A DNA stretch of 64,000 nucleotides from Carposina sasakii (taxonomy: Eukaryota; Arthropoda; Insecta; Lepidoptera; Carposinidae), in assembly GCA_014607495.2 (NCBI GenBank), contig CP053160.1, positions 8,308,001-8,372,000 of the forward strand, read 5' to 3'. A program made the translations under genes and the position numbers. Below, piece by piece: positions 36,071 to 45,226 of the stretch (positions within the stretch are counted from its first letter, which is position 1; each line of letters begins with the position of its first letter). A model generated the notes under the pieces. The model saw only the letters and a list, made by a program, of their open reading frames with translations. It was not told the DNA's origin and did not search any database.

Positions 36071-36857
36071 ATGGCTAAAAAATCAACGCAATCAGGAACA
36101 AGAAAACAAAGTAAGCCTGTTAAAAAGCATGTACTAACTTCCAATGATTTAAATGTTAATTCCAAGAAAAAAAAAAGCATAAGAATAAATTACAGCCGTG
36201 AAAACGTTGAAAAAGCTTTAAAAGCGATCAAAGACACAGGAATATCGTTGAGAAAAGCTGCTACTGCTTTTGGTATCCCAGTTGCGACTCTAGGCAGAAA
36301 GAAAAATTTAAATTCAGAAAAATCTAAGAGTAAGACTGGTCCTGGAACAGTTTTGTCAGATAATGAAGAAGATGAGATTGTGAAGTGGATATTGCATAGA
36401 GCTGAAATTGGAGCACCTGTGACTAAAAATGAACTGTTGGATAGTGTACAAAAATATGTTATCAGTATCGACAAAAAGAATCCGTTTACCAATGATCGTC
36501 CTAGCCGGCACTGGTATGAAAGTTTTAGAAAACGACATCCAGAGCTGTCAATAAGGAAACCACAGCAATTAAGTACGAGGATACCTATCCTCATTTTTGA
36601 TGAGAATCTGAATATGATAAATAGCGACCAAGATAATATTAATGAGAATCATTTTTCATATGAAGCTGTATATGATATACCACTTCAAATAAAGAATGGA
36701 GAATCATTGAATGCTAATAACATGCCAGAAGCTGTAACCAATTGTAAACAAACAATAACACATTCGATAGTTTATTCAAATTTTAAAGAACAGAATGATT
36801 CTGATAGTATAGGGCTTTCGACCGAAATCTATCCCATCAACCAGGATGAACAGCAAG
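36071..36857 (+). CDS. Pogo-like DNA-binding protein, exon 1
   Basis: Codes for residues 1-262 and part of the next codon. A basic N-terminus (residues 1-40) precedes a pipsqueak-type helix-turn-helix at about 41-77 (NVEKALKAIKDTGISLRKAA, then GIPVATLGRK) and a CENP-B-type HTH at about 90-165 (GPGTVLSDNEEDEIVKWI, then SRHWYESFRKRHPELSIRK). After LSTR, where a pogo transposase would enter its DDE domain, the sequence turns into an acidic, Asn-rich linker. The ATG follows an acceptor-like TTTCATATTTCAG (ending about 36046), so an upstream non-coding exon is likely. The longer frame back to 35966 crosses that acceptor. Exit is CAAG|GTTTGT. Confidence 0.75.
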
Positions 36858-36915
36858 GTTTGTACATTTCACGTGTTATTTTTTGATTCGATTTATGAAA
36901 ATTTTAATTTTTTAG

Positions 36916-36999
36916 AATTTGAAAACAATCAAGAGAATTTTAGTGAATCATTTGATGGACAAGCATCGCAAAAAACTTCACCAAAGGCTAGAAAAAAAG
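36916..36999 (+). CDS. Pogo-like DNA-binding protein, exon 2
   Basis: 28 codons (EFENNQENFSESFDGQASQK...), entered after TTTTTTAG and left at AAAAAAAG|GTTTTG, phase 1 on both sides, which keeps the frame with exons 1 and 3. Without splicing, each frame hits stops in the AT-rich introns (36858-36915, 37000-37062). Confidence 0.65.
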
Positions 37000-37062
37000 G
37001 TTTTGTGAGATTATTTAAACAATTATTTATAATTTAAGTTATTTAATCATTTTTAATTTCAG

Positions 37063-37298
37063 ATAACTCGCCTAAAAAACCATTGAAAGAAATATTTACT
37101 TTACCAGTCAAATATTTACCAAAAAAGAAAAGGAGTCGACTTGAGAAAACTGGTAAGCCAAAATTACCTTGTGTAGGAACTTCAGATGAATGGTATAATT
37201 CTCAATTGGAACAAGAAAATTTAAAGAAGCAGCAGGAGGAGAAAAAACAGAAAAACAGGAATTACTGGACGAAAAAAGAAAACTACAGGAGCAAGTAA
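37063..37298 (+). CDS. Pogo-like DNA-binding protein, exon 3
   Basis: 77 codons and a TAA after the acceptor TTTTTAATTTCAG. It starts DNSPKKPLKEIFTLPVKYLP, has a basic KKKRSRLEK run that could act in nuclear localisation, and ends in a Lys/Glu/Gln-rich probable coiled coil (EQENLKKQQEEKKQK). Joined in frame the three exons would give about 368 residues. The tail resembles C-termini of pogo-like transposases, consistent with loss of only the central catalytic part. Confidence 0.65.
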
Positions 37299-37758
37299 AA
37301 CAAATTCAGAAAAAATTAAAAACGGAAAAATATTTTTTTTTTACATTATACGCTAATTTATCGTTAAATTTTTGAAAAATTTTTAATTCGCTACTTTAGT
37401 GATATTTAAATGACTGATATTGTATTAAAAATGATCTCATACTAATAAAAATCTAATACAACAATCGATTTTATTATTTTTTAGTTGTCTCATAAATAGG
37501 GACCTCCTTCATGAGACATCAGGGCCATACGGCTTCAAACTGTCTCATAAAAGGGGTCATAGAGGTTGCTTATAAAATCTGTAGATTTTTCTTTATTTTT
37601 TAATTAAAATTAAGTTTAAATATATAATACCAATCTAATAATCATATAAAAATAGTATAAAACCATTCAAATGGTATTTTTCTCTCAAATGCACTTTTAA
37701 ACAGTGATAATGTTCGACCTATCTTAAAATATGTCTCATAATCGGGCCCTTTACCTTA

Positions 37759-37955
37759 TAACCATTTGGGCTAGTTGAGTTTGGCTTTTCTTCAATTCAT
37801 GTGTAGCTGCTTCAAATGTATCAAAACCATAATTTGGGACGATCGCGCCAAAATGGAGGGATGCGCAGTGATAGAGAGATTCCGCCGACTTCTAGTTCTT
37901 GTGAAAGTGTTTCTTGAGATGCCACTGTTGATGCTTGTTGATCTTCCGAGTACAT
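37759..37955 (-). pseudogene. gag: Gypsy Gag, N-terminal fragment
   Basis: Starts at a minus-strand ATG (37953-37955) 18 bases after the primer-binding site. It contains ISLSLRIPPFWRDRPKLWF, the usual N-terminal motif of insect gypsy Gag, then changes frame at about 37822-37826 before the FEAATHELKK-like continuation, and is cut at 37758 by the pogo-like insertion. Confidence 0.75.
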
Positions 37956-37972
37956 CTTGCTTGTGTTGTTCT

Positions 37973-37985
37973 GTCGGGGTCACCA
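37973..37985 (-). other. Gypsy primer-binding site (tRNA-Trp)
   Basis: TGGTGACCCCGAC on the minus strand, two bases inside the 5' LTR, complementary to the 3' end of tRNA-Trp with its CCA. This primer choice is typical of the CsRn1/Kabuki clade. Confidence 0.75.
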
Positions 37986-37987
37986 CT

Positions 37988-38238
37988 TTAGGCTATGCCT
38001 AGTTGATAATAAATAATACTCAGATGAAGGTTGAATCGGGAATGAGATTTATTTGTAAATGACACATATTTATACATAAGCTTAATTCTACACTAACATA
38101 CAGAGAGTGCGCAGCTAGTTGAGAGCGAGCGAGAGAGACAGTATTTCTGTCTCACGACTATAAAATTAAAATATCGCGCAACGCGGTCGTTCGGCTCAGT
38201 CTGTGTCGAGACATGCAGCTCTGCAGATCGACGCTACA
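37988..38238 (-). repeat. Gypsy 5' LTR
   Basis: Minus strand TGTAGCGTCGATCTGCAGAG to GGCATAGCCTAA; one T longer than the other LTR in the ATAAAATTAAAATAT stretch. Followed by the target duplication ACAGT. Confidence 0.95.
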
Positions 38239-39351
38239 ACAGTATAAACATTGAGCACAGTAGTGTAACTAAATGAAGCTGTCCATAAATACATAAAATC
38301 TCTCATTTTCCATAGAAATAGGCAGAAATGAGAGATCTCCTTCTGACAGTTCCTGTCCTGGTACACCTCTTTCGTTTTATACATTCGTTTGCTTGTCGAT
38401 AGGTACAAGGTTGTTTTGGCTAGAATTTTCTTTAGAACTTATCGATTTAGTTAGAAAACGTAATATTAAGGAGGTTTTTCCATTCCATCCTCTCTTCTTT
38501 AATATACTTTTTGGTCCTGTCTACCTTTCTCATCACATCCAAAGTACGTCATAATCAAATACAATGCTCTTCTCAATTTTCGTGACATTTCTGCTGTGTT
38601 CGTTTAAAAAACTGCGAAATTTCATCAAAATTTATTCGGTAGTCTTTGCAATAAAGAGTAACAGTTATATTAGCAATTAGAATTCTGCATTCTAGTAATA
38701 CAGAAGTCGCCTACTGGACCACAGATCTAACTTTTTTAAAAGCAAGTACGTTATGTAATAAAATGATATCCAATATGTTATTTCTATAGTAGTATAAGAA
38801 AACTTTCTTCAAAACATAAGAGAAGATCAGCCGATTCGTTATGGAAGTTTTCTTTCTAACAATATACTCGTAAATATCTAACCTAAATAAACACAAGACA
38901 TCTAACAAAACAACAAGTTTGTAGACAGTATTATCTGAGACTTAATTAAAGTTATAAAGGAAAGTTATAATTACACCAAATGCAGAAAAGTACAGGAATT
39001 TCCACTTCAAAATTATGAAAAAATGCTAAGTAGTGGATGAACATCGAATTATTATTAATTTACATGTATTTCCAAGCGCCTGTAGTTTAAGAACTGTAGC
39101 GAAGACAACAAAAAACACCATTCGGTTGATTTTTTGTTTAAAATAGACATTGTGCTGACAGCTAAACAATCTATTGATACAAATGTTTTATTAATATATT
39201 TTGTTTCATTTTGTTTTTGGTTCAGGCATAAAGTTGATAGGGAACTTAAAGTACGCAACTGTCTATCAACAATTCAACTGAAAAATATTGGCGCGTAGTT
39301 CTAAAACAAACTCCTCATTTATGGCTGAACCGGAAAGTTTAAGTAAGAAAT

Positions 39352-39500
39352 CTCAATCTCTATTGAGGGATCGCCCGCCACCGGGCCCTATACCCTCCGC
39401 TGACCCTCGGATCTGCCTACTCATGATCACGAACACAAGACACTACAGTCGCAACGAGAAGCCAGATCCAAGCACCTAGCATGCAACCATAAATACATAG
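39352..39500 (-). mobile_element. Penelope-like element, inverted terminal-repeat fragment
   Basis: Minus-orientation end (starting ATTGAGGGATCGCCCGCC on the plus strand and running to ACCATAAATACATAG) directly abutting the ORF fragment at 39503. Partial inverted terminal repeats next to the ORF are a habit of Penelope-like elements. Confidence 0.7.
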
Positions 39501-39502
39501 CG

Positions 39503-39694
39503 GGCCACTCCCTGGCAGAGAATAATGAGTTAAGGGTTCTACATGTTGCAGATAAAGGCATCCGTCTGTCTATTTTAGAAAAACTAGAAATTATGAAAGC
39601 AAAATTTTCAGGCATTAATTTGGTAAGTAATCAAATAGATTTTGTAAACACGAGCCCTGTTTTGGCTGCAATCTGTCAATGTCAAAGTCAATAG
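39503..39694 (+). pseudogene. Penelope-like RT/endonuclease C-terminal fragment
   Basis: 63 codons and TAG: GHSLAENNELRVLHVADKG, then RLSILEKLEIMKAK, NLVSNQIDF and TSPVL. The order (histidine, a VLH...KG strand, LE-LEI-K helix, short tail) is what I recognise as the end of the GIY-YIG endonuclease part of Penelope-like proteins. The reverse transcriptase and most of the endonuclease are missing, so it is a dead remnant. It ties the terminal-repeat family here to Penelope. Confidence 0.6.
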
Positions 39695-39799
39695 GATCGG
39701 ACAAAGGTAATGACTTTGTCGTGCAGCCTTGATATGGTTTTTTTTATATATATTTAATATTATTATAAATTTATTTTTCTTCTACTAATTTAACAATTA

Positions 39800-40226
39800 A
39801 TAACTAATATGTATATTTTTAATATTTATTTATCTATAATAATTTTATATTTCAAACTAATATGTAGGTATTAACATTTTTTATTTTTTATTTTGATTGA
39901 GGGTATAAAAATGATTTGCAATACATTGGTTTTAGTTGTTAGTTAGTCGGTTCGGTAGATAGAACTAACATGGAAAACTAATCCTGATGATGCCACGGGT
40001 GTTGGAGAAACATATGTCGATTAAAATTTTAATTGGTTTTCGGATTAGCAGCTATGTATTTATGGTTGCATGCTAGGTGCTTGGATCTGGCTTCTCGTTG
40101 CGACTGTAGTGTCTTGTGTTCGTGATCATGAGTAGGCAGATCCGAGGGTCAGCGGAGGGTATAGGGCCCGGTGGCGGGCGATCCCTCAATAGAGATTTGA
40201 ACTTCCGAATAGTGACGCCTGATACA
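39800..40226 (+). mobile_element. Penelope-like element, downstream terminal repeat
   Basis: Begins in the AT-rich ATATGTATATTTTTAATATT, contains the hammerhead-like motif and GGATCTGGCTTCTCGTTGCG, and ends GATCCCTCAATAG plus an inverted tail (TTCCGAATAGTGACGCCTGA, TACAATTCAA). The AT-rich block between the ORF fragment and this repeat (39695-39799) looks like the element's 3' untranslated region. Confidence 0.7.
39979..40023 (+). ncRNA. Hammerhead-ribozyme-like motif, partly decayed
   Basis: Same arrangement as at 9602 (TAATC, CTGATGA, stem II, GAAA, CATATG, TC, GATTA), but stem II reads GCCA...TGGA, losing the pair next to GAAA. Probably inactive. Confidence 0.45.
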
Positions 40227-40761
40227 ATTCAATAGAAATCTCAATATTATACCTATACTAAAATCACAGAATATTTAACAGAAATTGGGCATTGAGAATT
40301 GAGTTTCCGAATTTATTTAAACAAAATATTTTCAAAGTAAACACTCCTAAATTATTTCGGTCTTAAACCAAAATTTCATTGTAGGTACGAGTACCGAGTC
40401 CCAAAACACTAGGAAAGCTGGGGCATAAATGATAACTTTATAAAGAAATTATCATTAGGTGGCCCAAGTTTTGATTCGACTTTACAATAGAGAAGTCCAC
40501 TTAGAACCCAAAATGGTTATTATAAATTAAATAGTATTGGCATGAGACCGAACCAACCGTCATTAATTTGACCTAGAAATTACTACGGATTAGTTAATTG
40601 AACTATCGCTTCGTATCGAAATTCAAGATCGTGATCTTTAGCGGCTAGACCTTATCGTGACATTATATTTTGCATTAAATTATACCAGTTACTTTCTTTA
40701 AGCCCCTAGAATATACATATAAGGCCTTACTTATAAAAAAATTATCCATGGTTTAAGACCT

Positions 40762-40953
40762 ACACTTTTTTTTTAAACCCTGAGAAGTCCACTGTTGGAC
40801 ATAGGCCTCCCCCAACAACCTCCACTCCGACCGGCACATAGTTAGAGACCACGTCTCGGCACCGTAGGTCATTACCGGCAGCACGCACTGGTTGAATACC
40901 TTCGTCTTTAAGGACTGGGGTATCTTGGACACAAATAAGCTTCTTATTTTCAT
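40762..40953 (-). pseudogene. RTE-type LINE reverse transcriptase C-terminus, internally deleted
   Basis: The minus strand reads KTKVFNQCVLPVMTYGAETW, then jumps to SEWRLLGEAYVQQWTSQG. The normal RTE-type ORF has about a hundred residues between these motifs, so this copy carries an in-frame internal deletion. Dead fragment. Confidence 0.8.
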
Positions 40954-41798
40954 TAATAATTTATTTTACTTTACTTTATTGAAGTCTTGTAATAAGACTA
41001 GTATTTAATGACCATATAGGTAAATAGAGACTCATTTATACTTATTCAGAAATTGAGCCGTTTACTATAATTTGTAATTATAGCCTAGACATTATTAATT
41101 TCTCATCCTTAAAACTCCGCAGCACATTTACCCGAATCTCAAGATATTATCCGGCCGAATCCGATTTGTGCTAAACCGTACACAAATCGTATGCAAATTG
41201 TGGGCTTCAAAATGGAGGAATTTATGTACAGCGTTATCGTGATTCGCACTGCGAAAACACAGGATTAGATATCTCTTTATAAATTATTCATGTATTTTTT
41301 GTCGTTGTGTTTACATGAGCTTACTTATTCATATTTATTATTATTTTGTGTGTGGGTTGAATAAATTAGGTTGTGTTTATTTAATTGTTGTTAGACCACA
41401 AGAAACACATTAGGGGATTTGAAACGTTTTCCCTCGTTCGCTCGCTCGTCTCGTGCATTGTCATTTACAATTCTTACATAACCTAACCTAATTAAGCAGA
41501 CACAGCTATAAAATCCAAATTGTCTCCCTCCAAAACTCATACTATCCAAAATGCCTAGCGGTTTTGTTATACGGAGTGTTCTACAATATGCCTTTGACAT
41601 ATACAAAATCATCTTATACATAATCCTGACTATCAAGGAGTCTGCTGAGCCTGCTAAACTATGACCGTAATAAAAACGTGCCAGGTACGTACCGTTTCAA
41701 ACACGCATTTCTCATTTGACCACGTCTTTACTTTTATCAGGTAAAACAATTCTCAAGTACCTACTTGCCATATTAAATAAATCTCTTTTTCGTACCAG

Positions 41799-42050
41799 GT
41801 GCCATAATATTCGGATCAGACCAAGAAGTAGCAGGAGTCATGAGGGCAGTGGAACGAGCCAACGCCACCGGGTCCTTCAGCTGGATAGGGTCTGATGGCT
41901 GGAGTGCCAGGACCCTGGTCTCTGACGGCAACGAGAGGTCTGTTGAGGGGACCATCAGCGTGCAGCCTCAGGCCAACGACGTTGAGGGTTTCACGAAGTA
42001 CTTCCTCGGGTTGAATGTGAAGAATAATAGACGGAACCCTTGGTTTATTG
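41799..42050 (+). CDS. mtt: mtt/mXR receptor, coding exon 5
   Basis: Residues 355-439 across the hinge and second lobe: AIIFGSDQEVAGVMRAVERA, GSFSWIGSDGWSAR, then EGTISVQPQANDVEGF and NNRRNPWF. Asp387 and Arg392 align with mGluR1 Asp318 and Arg323 (ligand alpha-amino clamp and lobe-lobe contact). The position of mGluR1 Lys409, which binds the glutamate side-chain carboxylate, is Gln410 here. Splice sites: TTCGTACCAG and TTTATTG|GTAAGT, phase 1 at both ends. The frame is intact. Confidence 0.92.
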
Positions 42051-42575
42051 GTAAGTGACATAATACATACATTACAAATAGCTATGTTCTCAAGAATGGA
42101 ATAGCCTGAACTGCACGATCGTGGAAGAGATCCTATAGAGACGTTTAGAATAGCGGGATCAGATGTTCAAGATCAGTGACAAGTTGCTAGCTCATCGCCT
42201 TAGATAATGCCCTTAAATTCCTTAGTCGACTCTTACGACATGCACGAAAGGAGATGCAGCTGATGTATTCTAGTGAAACCACGCATCAGCACAGTTTGTA
42301 TGACAATATCTAAAATTGGCCTTACACCATCTGCTAATCCTCGAACCTGACTACTCATGGTCACAATCACAGGCAACGACAGTCGCGATGAGAAACCAAG
42401 AACCGAGCATCTCGCATACAATACGTACATAGATGTTAGTCGTCAGCCTATTGCAGTCCACTGCTGGACGTAGAGTGGACCTCCCCCAGGGTACGTTACA
42501 AGGCTACTGCCATAGGTGGGTTTTGCCTATAGTCACCATGTTGGGTAGGCGTACGACCATATTCCTTCCTTCCAG
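42051..42575 (+). other. mtt: mtt intron 5
   Basis: A 525-bp intron GTAAGT to CCTTCCTTCCAG. It contains fragments of the CATCTCCTTTCGTGCATGTC and CCTATTGCAGTCCACTGCTG repeats (about 42105-42290 and 42437-42555). Confidence 0.85.
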
Positions 42576-42750
42576 AATTCTGGGAGAACCACTTCCAATG
42601 CCGCTACCCTGGCAGCCCGCGCACTCCTTACAACGGGCACTACTCCAACACCTGCTCAGGATTGGAGAAGCTGACCCCGGAGAATACAGAGTTCGAGAGG
42701 CAGCTGCAGTTCGTCTCCGATGCGGTTATGGCCTTCGCTTACAGCATCAG
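42576..42750 (+). CDS. mtt: mtt/mXR receptor, coding exon 6
   Basis: Residues 439-496 and two bases of the next codon: EFWENHFQCRYPG, RTPYNGHYSNTCSGLEKLT, then QLQFVSDAVMAFAYSIR. FVSDAVMAFAYS is the last helix region of the mGluR ligand-binding domain. It ends ATCAG|GTAAGT, phase 2. The protein must continue with about 400 more residues (cysteine-rich domain and seven transmembrane helices), but no matching exon was found between here and the N gap or between the gap and the second copy of exon 1. Confidence 0.9.
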
Positions 42751-43246
42751 GTAAGTGACAAATACTTACTATAAATATTATCATGTCATCTTTTTGCAGT
42801 CCACTGCTGGACGTAGGCGTCCCCCAGTAGACGACACAAGGCCATAACCTGCCATAGGGAGGTTTTTGCCCATAGTCGCTGGACAGGCGGGTTGGCGACC
42901 GATATATAAGTTTTTTTTATGTTGAATAAGAAATTTAATTTACTAAACCTTTCTCGTACCACGGCATAAGCCACAAAAAATCCGTGAGCGCACGCACAAT
43001 ACCCGTAATGTGGCTCTAAATTCGCTTGTACGCAAAATATAAATTTTGTTTATTTGCCAATAAATTATGGATCCACATAACTGTGAGTTCATTCAGTGAA
43101 GTTATGGAAAAACAATGTAGCCAGAGCTCCTGTCGCCGAAATAATAGAATTAAATTCAGAGCCTTGATGTAAATTAAATTTTATCGCGAGTTAATAATAT
43201 TGATTCATGTTTTGTGAAGCGCCGCTGGTAACATCATTATTTTGTT
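42751..43246. other. mtt: mtt intron 6 (start); one repeat fragment
   Basis: About 42796-42905 is a piece of the GTCCACTGCTGGACGTAGGC family (minus strand). The rest is AT-rich and not recognised. Confidence 0.6.
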
Positions 43247-43445
43247 ACACAGGGTGTAACAAAAAAGGTATGTTAAGAGAAAAGCTATTTAAGTAGCCCA
43301 CTTATAGACAACCTGTTCACAAAATTTGAGACTCGAAATCACATGTTTATTTTTCAAGACTGTATGAAAATTCATTAGATGTTTAAGAATTTTCCGTACT
43401 ATCTGGAAAAATAAACATGTAATTTCGAGTACAAAACTTTTCGCT
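43247..43445. mobile_element. Fold-back MITE, CAGGGTGTAAC family, right end lost
   Basis: Left end ACACAGGGTGTAACAAAAAA; the right arm stops after AATAAACATGTAATTTCGAG. Confidence 0.7.
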
Positions 43446-43959
43446 GTACTACCTAGAGGTTTTGAGATTTCTTACGACTTTGCTTTAAATTTTGACTGGC
43501 CTTTTTTTCTTACCCGGTGGGTAAATTAAAAAATCATTTATAACAAATCTCCATACTTCCCATTGAACGTAAGGGACTACAGTTATCAAATAATGTTACA
43601 TACCAAATTAAGTACGGCTTGCTATGTGTTGACTGTATGCCGTCTATGAGTCACTCAATCATTTAGTAACTGGAGAGTTTTATATACATTAATTAACTGT
43701 AAAAAACTAGAATAAATGTATTATTAGACGGGATACGATTGTTTTTACACGCACTTTGTTACTTTTTATGGTACAAAATTAAATCATTGGCACCCATCGA
43801 CACTTGCTACGCATCTCGTAGTCGTCAGTTTCGTAGTCCGTAGTATGCTACGAAAAGCTATTTTTGTAGAACAGTACTGTAGCTAAGTGACGGAAAAAAT
43901 GCTATATTATTATGCCCAGTGCTATTTATTATAGTGACATTACTATTGGGAAAGGAAAA
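43446..43959. other. Nothing recognised
   Basis: AT-rich sequence with no coding or repeat signal that I can support. Confidence 0.4.
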
Positions 43960-44243
43960 TGGTTCGGTAGTTTGAACTAACATGGAAAACTAATCCTGAT
44001 GATGCCACGGGTGTTGGCGAAACATATGTCGATTAAAAATTTTAATTGGTTTCCGGATTAGCGGCTATGTGTTTATGGTTTCATGCTAAGTGCTTGGATC
44101 TGGCTTCTCATTGCTATAGTATTGACTTGAGTTCGTGATCATGAGTCGGCTGATCCGAGGGTCAGCGGAGGGTGTAGGGCCCGGTGGTGGGCGTCCCATC
44201 AATGGAAATTTGAACTTCCTAATAGTGACGCCTGATACAGTTA
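43960..44243 (+). mobile_element. Penelope-like terminal repeat, diverged copy
   Basis: Contains GGTTCGGTAGTTTGAACTAA, the hammerhead-like motif, TGATCCGAGGGTCAGCGGAG and the end GTGACGCCTGATACAG. It has more substitutions than the other copies (for example CTTCTCATTGCTATAG), so it is older. Confidence 0.7.
43991..44035 (+). ncRNA. Hammerhead-ribozyme-like motif, diverged copy
   Basis: TAATC, CTGATGA, T, GCCA-CGGGTGT-TGGC, GAAA, CATATG, TC, GATTA are all kept although the surrounding repeat has diverged. Confidence 0.5.
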
Positions 44244-44726
44244 TATATTTAAGGAAAATGCAAGTTTCCATCGTATTTTACTCGTGCATACCTATTAAAT
44301 ATAATTGGATCCGACGGCAAATGGCTAGCAAGGCTGTTCGCTCTATGGAAACCCGCCTATTGACACGTAAAGACACTCTCCTAATACATATATAAATGGA
44401 TAGAAGACGTTTGATACTTTCAAAATTAGATGAATTTTACACTGTTATTTTCCTTGTACGTTCCGCCTTGTTTTCATGTCTTAAGTCTTTGTAATGTAAA
44501 ATCGGTGCGAAGTTTTTAATGGGGTCCATGAATAATTTATAACTTTTCATGAGTTATGAAATTAAACGGGGAAGGAAGGTACCAAGATATTTACGGAAAT
44601 GCACTAGCTACTACCAACGGGTGTTGCCAGTAAAAGATTTTAACGACTGGGGATCAGGAAAGATTTCCCCAAGAAAATTTCACTCATTCTGTTAAATAAT
44701 TTTTAATAACTAAAACTTGGAAGTAT
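44244..44726. other. Nothing recognised
   Basis: AT-rich sequence up to the assembly gap, without a gene or repeat I can name. Confidence 0.4.
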
Positions 44727-45226
44727 NNNNNNNNNNNNNNNNNNNNNNNNNNNNNNNNNNNNNNNNNNNNNNNNNNNNNNNNNNNNNNNNNNNNNNNNNN
44801 NNNNNNNNNNNNNNNNNNNNNNNNNNNNNNNNNNNNNNNNNNNNNNNNNNNNNNNNNNNNNNNNNNNNNNNNNNNNNNNNNNNNNNNNNNNNNNNNNNNN
44901 NNNNNNNNNNNNNNNNNNNNNNNNNNNNNNNNNNNNNNNNNNNNNNNNNNNNNNNNNNNNNNNNNNNNNNNNNNNNNNNNNNNNNNNNNNNNNNNNNNNN
45001 NNNNNNNNNNNNNNNNNNNNNNNNNNNNNNNNNNNNNNNNNNNNNNNNNNNNNNNNNNNNNNNNNNNNNNNNNNNNNNNNNNNNNNNNNNNNNNNNNNNN
45101 NNNNNNNNNNNNNNNNNNNNNNNNNNNNNNNNNNNNNNNNNNNNNNNNNNNNNNNNNNNNNNNNNNNNNNNNNNNNNNNNNNNNNNNNNNNNNNNNNNNN
45201 NNNNNNNNNNNNNNNNNNNNNNNNNN
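44727..45226. other. Assembly gap (500 N)
   Basis: Exactly 500 unknown bases; the round number suggests a placeholder rather than a measured length. It lies inside a LINE (45227-46073), where assemblies often break. Reading frames spanning it are meaningless. Confidence 0.99.

Larger units (their letters stand above)
35248..37756 (+). mobile_element. Pogo-like DNA transposon lacking the DDE domain
   Basis: A 2.5 kb element with perfect 24-bp inverted ends (AGGTAAAGGGCCCGATTA... at the left, its complement at the right) and TA duplications (35246-35247, 37757-37758), inserted in the gypsy gag. TA target sites fit Tc1/mariner/pogo. It encodes one spliced ORF with pogo/CENP-B DNA-binding domains but no catalytic triad. 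Copies of GTCTCATA cluster near both ends (35643-35650, 35684-35691, about 35748-35755; 37487-37494, 37510-37517, 37542-37549) as well as in the terminal repeats. It probably depends on a full-length relative. Confidence 0.88.
31205..38238 (-). mobile_element. Ty3/gypsy LTR retrotransposon, CsRn1/Kabuki-like, with nested DNA transposon
   Basis: A complete element on the minus strand between 5-bp duplications ACAGT (31200-31204 and 38239-38243). LTRs of about 250 bp at both ends differ by one inserted base in my reading, so the insertion is young. Order on the minus strand: LTR, tRNA-Trp primer site, gag, pol (protease, reverse transcriptase, RNase H, integrase), LTR. The tRNA-Trp primer and the odd Cys/His box in gag point to the CsRn1 clade, which includes Bombyx Kabuki. 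No envelope gene is seen. A pogo-like transposon interrupts gag and frame changes break gag and the pol tail. Confidence 0.93.
26687..41798 (+). other. mtt: mtt intron 4, expanded by nested transposons
   Basis: A 15.1 kb intron, GTGAGT to TTCGTACCAG. Elements with their own entries include the 7 kb gypsy/pogo nest and the Penelope-like copy. Minor fragments: 27286-27432 (TACAGGATG family), 29276-29465 and 30040-30195 (CATCTCCTTCC family), 29590-29710 and 38286-38560 (weak RTE-like tails). The blocks 26750-27280, 27850-28200, 28320-29270, 29710-30030, 38560-39350 and 40960-41790 show nothing recognisable. Confidence 0.7.
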
